The translations under genes and the position numbers were made by a program. From the NCBI GenBank assembly GCA_030041005.1, contig JASHOR010000054.1, positions 1-36,033 of the forward strand: a stretch of DNA of 36,033 nt, given 5' to 3'. The notes under the pieces were generated by a model, which had not been told where the DNA came from, did not search any database, and worked only from the letters and a program-made list of their open reading frames with translations. This DNA is from Xanthobacteraceae bacterium (GTDB taxonomy: Bacteria; Pseudomonadota; Alphaproteobacteria; Rhizobiales; Xanthobacteraceae). This document shows, one piece after another, positions 32,079 to 36,033 of this stretch; positions within the stretch are counted from its first letter, which is position 1; every line of letters starts with the position of its first letter.

Positions 32079-33818
32079 ATGAGTGACAAGGATGAAAAAG
32101 AAAACAAAGCCGCCTTGAGCCGCCGCAATATGCTGCTTGCCAGCACGACGCTCGCCGCAGCGTCGGCGCTGGGTTCAGCCGCCGGCGTTGAGAAAGCGGT
32201 TGCGCAAGCGCAATCCGCGTCACCTGGCGGCAAACCAAATATCCTCGTCATCATGGGCGACGATGTCGGCTGGTTCAACATCGGCGCCTACCATCACGGC
32301 ATCATGTCCGGCAAGACGCCGAACCTCGACAAACTCGCCGCCGAGGGCATGATTCTCACCGACTATTATGCCGAAGCGAGCTGCACCGCCGGCCGCGCCA
32401 ATTTCATCACCGGCGAAATTCCGCTGCGCACCGGGCTGACGACGGTAGGACAAGCAGGAGCCGACGTCGGCATTCCGGATCAAGCTTGCACCATGGCGAC
32501 AGCGCTCAAGGCGCTCGGCTACGCGACCGGCCAGTTCGGCAAAAATCACCTGGGGGACAAGAACAAATATCTGCCGACGCTGCACGGCTTCGACGAATTC
32601 TTCGGTTACCTGTACCACCTCGATGCGATGTCGGACCCGTACTGGTTCGACTATCCGCAAGACTGGATCGACAAATACGGCCCGCGCAACCTGGTGCACA
32701 CCTACGCGACCGACAACGACGACTCAACCGAGATGCCGCGCTGGGGCCGGGTCGGCAAGCAGCGGATCGTCGATGAGGGTCCGTTGAGGCCGTTCAAGGA
32801 CATGTCCGGCGATCACCAGTTTTGGCAAAAAGGCCGTGACAGCAAATACGACATGGAGACTTTTGACGAAGTCCTCGTCGACAACTCCAAGCACTTCATG
32901 GATCAGGCCAAGCAGGCCGGCAAGCCATTCTTCATCTGGCACAACACCACGCGCATGCACGTGTTCACATACCTGCCGCCGAAATATCAGGCCAAGATGA
33001 ACTACGAGAGCAATTATAACGTCTATGAAGCGGGCATGGCGCAGCTCGACGACAATATCGGCGATTTGCTCAAGCACCTCGATGACATTGGCGTAGCCGA
33101 CAATACCATTGTTATCTTCACCACCGACAACGGCGCCGAAGTGTTCACCTGGCCTGATGGGGGCATGACGCCGTTCCGCGCCACCAAGGGCACGGTTTTC
33201 GAAGGCGGCTTCCGTGTGCCGTGCATCGCCCGTTGGCCGGGCAAGATCAAGCCGGGCACAGTGGAGAACGGCATCTTCTCCGGCCTCGACTGGTTCCCGA
33301 CGCTGGTCGCTGCGGCGGGCAACCCGAATATTACCGAGCAGCTTCTGCAAGGCGTAGCGCTCAACGGGCGCACCTACAAGAATCATCTGGATGGCTACAA
33401 CCAGATGGACCTGCTGACGGGCAAAGGGCCGTCGGCGCGGCACGAGGTATTCTATTTCGCCGAGGCGAATATGGGCGCCATCCGCATCGACGACTTCAAG
33501 TTCCAGTTCATTCAGCAGCCTTACGGCTGGCCGGGCGAGAAGGTGACGACCGGCATGCCGACGATCGTCAACCTTCGGCAGGACCCGTTCGAACGAACGC
33601 CGTCGATTCGGGGCGAGTCGCTCAACGACCTGGGCGGTGGCTACATGAATGATTTCATGGCGCGCGAGTTCTGGCGCTTCGTCCAGGTGCAGCAAAAAGT
33701 GGCGGAACTGGCGGAAACGGCAATCAACTACCCGCCGATGCAGTCCCCGGCCTCCTTCAATCTCGCCGCCGTCAAGGCGACGATCGACGCCGCAATGAAG
33801 ACTCACGAGGGGCAATAG
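32079..33818 (+). CDS. Tat-exported arylsulfatase, FGly motif CTAGR
   Basis: A 579-residue sulfatase. The start at 32079 follows GGAAAGGAG and gives a Tat leader (ALSRRNMLLAS, AAASALGS, then AVAQAQ). The metal site is ILVIMGDDVGWFN (Asp61, Asp62). The formylglycine motif is SCTAGRANFITG with Cys102, a C-x-A-x-R variant of C-x-P-x-R. Later sulfatase features are TALKALGYATGQFGKNHLGD and IVIFTTDNGAEVFTWPDGG with the Asp-Asn pair. The length is usual for single-domain arylsulfatases. The same FGE would have to accept Ala in place of Pro. A decayed FGE tail precedes it, suggesting it once followed its own FGE gene. Confidence 0.92.
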   Translation: MSDKDEKENKAALSRRNMLLASTTLAAASALGSAAGVEKAVAQAQSASPGGKPNILVIMGDDVGWFNIGAYHHGIMSGKTPNLDKLAAEGMILTDYYAEASCTAGRANFITGEIPLRTGLTTVGQAGADVGIPDQACTMATALKALGYATGQFGKNHLGDKNKYLPTLHGFDEFFGYLYHLDAMSDPYWFDYPQDWIDKYGPRNLVHTYATDNDDSTEMPRWGRVGKQRIVDEGPLRPFKDMSGDHQFWQKGRDSKYDMETFDEVLVDNSKHFMDQAKQAGKPFFIWHNTTRMHVFTYLPPKYQAKMNYESNYNVYEAGMAQLDDNIGDLLKHLDDIGVADNTIVIFTTDNGAEVFTWPDGGMTPFRATKGTVFEGGFRVPCIARWPGKIKPGTVENGIFSGLDWFPTLVAAAGNPNITEQLLQGVALNGRTYKNHLDGYNQMDLLTGKGPSARHEVFYFAEANMGAIRIDDFKFQFIQQPYGWPGEKVTTGMPTIVNLRQDPFERTPSIRGESLNDLGGGYMNDFMAREFWRFVQVQQKVAELAETAINYPPMQSPASFNLAAVKATIDAAMKTHEGQ

Positions 33819-33969
33819 ACAACTAACGAGCTTGGCGGGCGCATATGACGGTGAGCCCGCTGTTCGGCGAGACGAACATCGATGATCCCAATTGCGGGTG
33901 AGGAGGCGTTCCCTGTCGGACGAGAAAAGAAACGACCTCGTTCGCAGGGCAACAGTGTAGGAGACGACC

Positions 33970-34239
33970 ATGACGTTTGGATCGACAAGGGATGGCCTTC
34001 TAGGCCGCGTGGCCAAACTCCCTAAGAAGCAGATACTGCTGCTGCTTGGCCTCACTGCGCTTATCCTGTCGGCATCCGTTCCAAAGGCCGACGCGATTGT
34101 GTGCGCACGTGGGGTCTATCGTGCTGGATGCGTCGGCCCTCGCGGCGGCTTTGTCGTCGGGCGGCCGTACTACAACTACTATCGTGGCGGCTATTACCAT
34201 GGGTGCTATTGGCGCGGTGGGGTCCGAATTTGTCGCTGA
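33970..34239 (+). CDS. Small Gly/Tyr-rich secreted protein
   Basis: An 89-residue protein with a strong AGGAGACG site before the ATG. A hydrophobic segment at about 22-36 (ILLLLGLTALILSAS) ends in KADA, consistent with signal-peptide cleavage. The mature part of about 47 residues is rich in Gly, Tyr and Arg (YYNYYRGGYYHG, CYWRGGVRICR) with four cysteines. Similar short proteins are widespread in Bradyrhizobium relatives, but I know of no assigned function. It sits between the second sulfatase and the DUF1254 gene and has a terminator-like hairpin downstream. Confidence 0.72.
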   Translation: MTFGSTRDGLLGRVAKLPKKQILLLLGLTALILSASVPKADAIVCARGVYRAGCVGPRGGFVVGRPYYNYYRGGYYHGCYWRGGVRICR

Positions 34240-34361
34240 GGACCCTCACGCAGCGGCATCGAATTATTGACTGCCGGGCGAGAAGTCGCTCGTGAGAGCG
34301 AATAACGTTGCGGCAGCGCTGGATACGCCGGGTTCGTAAAGGACACGGCGCGTCAGGCTCA

Positions 34362-34398
34362 GGCGGCGGAGCGCAGCTCTGGCGTCCGCTCCGCCGCC
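34362..34398 (+). terminator. Strong hairpin after the small secreted gene
   Basis: GGCGGCGGAGCG (34362-34373) pairs perfectly with CGCTCCGCCGCC (34387-34398) around a 13-base loop. A T-rich but interrupted stretch (GGTTTCTTTCTGG) follows. It likely acts as a terminator or RNA-stabilising hairpin in the 276-base gap before the DUF1254 gene. Confidence 0.45.
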
Positions 34399-34515
34399 AT
34401 CTGCGGTTTCTTTCTGGTCTCCAAGGGACGCCCAAAACGCAGAGGCGAAATGGAGAGGTACGTCCTCGATGTTCCTCGGGACGTTCCGCAGTGTCGTTCG
34501 AGAGAGGAGAGCGTC

Positions 34516-35985
34516 ATGCAAGTGAGCGATCAGAGCGACTGCAAAAGCGCGTTGAACCGCCGCAACATCCTTCTCGCCGGTAGCGCCTTGGTCGCGGCGT
34601 CGGCATTGGGATCGACAACAAAGGTGGACGTGGCCATCGCTCAAGCGACTGATGGACAATCCGCGGTTACCGGGCAGGAAGCGCATGCGATCGCCATCGA
34701 CGCTTATCTCTATTTGTATCCGCTCATCACGATGGATTTGACGCGCAAACAGATGACGAACATCGGAGCCGGCAAGGAATTCGGCAAGGGACCGATGAAT
34801 GCGTTTCACAATGTCCCGGCGTATCCGCCGGCCGATTTCAAGACCGTGGTGCGGCCCAACTTCGATACACTCTATTCCATTGCATGGCTCGACCTGACCA
34901 GGGAGCCCGTCATCGTCTCGGCGCCGGATACAGGCGGCCGCTACTATCTCCTGCCCATGCTTGACATGTGGACCGATGTCTTTGCCTCGCCGGGCTGGCG
35001 CACGACCGGGACGAAGGCCGCCAATTTCGCCGTTGCGCCGTCCCATTGGCAGGGCCCGCTGCCTGCGGGCGTTGCCCGGATCGATGCGCCGACACCGTAT
35101 GTATGGATCATCGGGCGCACCAAGACGGACGGGCCCGCCGATTACGATGCCGTTCACAGGATACAAGCGGGGTATAAGGTCACGCTGTTGTCGCAGTGGG
35201 GCAAGCCCCCGACACCTCCGAAAATTACAATCGATCCCACGATCGACATGAAGACGCCGCCGAAGACGCTGGTGGACAATATGCCTGCCGACACGTTCTT
35301 CGCCTACGGCGCCGAGCTTCTCAAGCTTCATGCGCCTCACATCACCGACCAGCCGATCATCGCGCAGTTGCGACGACTGGGGTTTGTGTCCGGCTCGAGC
35401 TTCAACCCGGACAAGGGCGATCCCGTCGTGCGCGATGCCCTCGCGAGCGGCCGGGAGGAGGCACACAAACTGATGGAATGGAAACTGTCGACATTGGCGC
35501 GCGTCGCGAACGGCTGGTCGATGAACACCGACACAATGGGCGTGTATGGCAATTACTATCTCAAGCGTGCCGTCGTCGCTCAACTTGGTCTTGGCGCCAA
35601 CCTTCCCGAGGACGCGATCTACCCCCTCAATCTGGGCGACCAGACCGGCAAGCCGCTCGACGGCGCGAACAAGTACGCGCTTCACTTCGACAAGGGTGAG
35701 ACGCCGCCGGCGGCTGCGTTCTGGTCGATCACGCTCTATGACCTGGAGGGCTTTCAGGTGGCCAATCCGCTCAATCGCTTTGCCGTCAGCAGTTGGATGC
35801 CATTGAAATACGATACCGACGGCTCGCTCGATCTCTATTTTCAAAATGCAAGTCCGGGCGCCGACAAAGAAGCGAACTGGCTTCCCGCGCCGACAGGTCC
35901 ATTCAGCCTGACTATGCGATTGTACGCTCCCAAATCGGACGCGCTGACCGGCAAATGGAATCCTCCGCCTGTCATGCGGCTGTAG
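34516..35985 (+). CDS. Tat-exported DUF1254/DUF1214 protein
   Basis: A 489-residue protein. The start at 34516 follows GAGAGGAGAG and yields a Tat leader (ALNRRNILLAG, VAASALGS, AIAQAT) that matches the second sulfatase's leader in register. The DUF1254 region spans roughly residues 60-190 (AYLYLYPLITMDLTRKQ, VRPNFDTLYSIAWLDL, YYLLPMLDMWTDVFASPG). DUF1214 lies near the C-terminus (about 375-480: YALHFDKGETPPAAAFWSITLYD, LYFQNASPG, FSLTMRLYAPK). Function is unknown; members are periplasmic and often sit beside exported hydrolases. An upstream in-frame ATG at 34450 lacks a good site and would bury the leader. The stop lies 48 bases before the window ends. Confidence 0.9.
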   Translation: MQVSDQSDCKSALNRRNILLAGSALVAASALGSTTKVDVAIAQATDGQSAVTGQEAHAIAIDAYLYLYPLITMDLTRKQMTNIGAGKEFGKGPMNAFHNVPAYPPADFKTVVRPNFDTLYSIAWLDLTREPVIVSAPDTGGRYYLLPMLDMWTDVFASPGWRTTGTKAANFAVAPSHWQGPLPAGVARIDAPTPYVWIIGRTKTDGPADYDAVHRIQAGYKVTLLSQWGKPPTPPKITIDPTIDMKTPPKTLVDNMPADTFFAYGAELLKLHAPHITDQPIIAQLRRLGFVSGSSFNPDKGDPVVRDALASGREEAHKLMEWKLSTLARVANGWSMNTDTMGVYGNYYLKRAVVAQLGLGANLPEDAIYPLNLGDQTGKPLDGANKYALHFDKGETPPAAAFWSITLYDLEGFQVANPLNRFAVSSWMPLKYDTDGSLDLYFQNASPGADKEANWLPAPTGPFSLTMRLYAPKSDALTGKWNPPPVMRL

Positions 35986-36033
35986 TTATCTTCCGGGCCT
36001 GGGCGCTCGATCGAAGGTGCCGACGAGAACAAG

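Noticed and set aside
34264-35844. 526-codon minus-strand frame
   Set aside because: Antisense to the DUF1254 gene, which has clear domains, a leader and a ribosome-binding site.

Overview
The window reads as a high-GC alphaproteobacterial chromosome segment. The best guess is a Hyphomicrobiales member near Bradyrhizobium, Rhodopseudomonas or Pseudolabrys. This rests on the gene repertoire (aromatic-acid CoA ligases, peptide-type ABC importers, DUF3108 and Gly/Tyr-rich small secreted proteins), on gene spacing, and on several palindromic intergenic elements of the kind common in that group. I see no rRNA, tRNA, CRISPR array, complete insertion sequence or replication origin.

Bases 1-17,830 look like accessory catabolism of aromatic or unusual carboxylic acids. 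The left edge holds the 3' end of a 2-aminobenzoate/benzoate-type CoA ligase and a RidA-family protein. Next come a small secreted Cys-rich protein and an HpaB-type flavin monooxygenase (minus strand). The monooxygenase is divergent from an arylmalonate decarboxylase/maleate isomerase-like protein, across a 26-bp inverted repeat carrying outward-facing -35-like boxes. A tight plus-strand block follows: SCP-x-like thiolase, a DUF35 (Zn-ribbon/OB)-SDR fusion, a metal-dependent cyclase/hydrolase, a second acyl-CoA ligase, then a complete peptide/nickel-type ABC importer (Tat-exported binding protein, two permeases, one fused double ATPase). Two paralogous Asp/Glu racemase-like proteins and an EthD-like protein close the block. 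Two gene remnants lie between them: an indolepyruvate-ferredoxin oxidoreductase C-terminus with a frameshift, and a possible MaoC N-terminus. All three racemase-superfamily proteins appear to lack both catalytic cysteines.

Bases 17,830-25,800 look more like housekeeping or stress genes: a repeat-rich junction, an MDR oxidoreductase, DUF3108, gamma-carbonic anhydrase, a gamma-resorcylate-decarboxylase-type amidohydrolase, OsmC, Hsp20 behind a perfect FNR/FixK box, a class-I glutamine amidotransferase, and an AraC regulator.

Bases 26,349-36,033 form a sulfatase island. A cytoplasmic formylglycine-generating enzyme (FGE) is followed by two exported sulfatases with different FGly motifs (CSPTR and CTAGR), an exported 2H phosphoesterase, an exported HAD phosphatase, a small Gly/Tyr-rich secreted protein and a Tat-exported DUF1254/DUF1214 protein. 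Broken copies of the FGE 3' end sit in front of two of these genes. The second sulfatase and the DUF1254 protein carry nearly the same Tat leader. Together these suggest assembly by duplication and leader exchange. The inferred logic is that FGE matures sulfatases in the cytosol, Tat exports them folded, and the periplasmic enzymes release sulfate or phosphate from organic esters.
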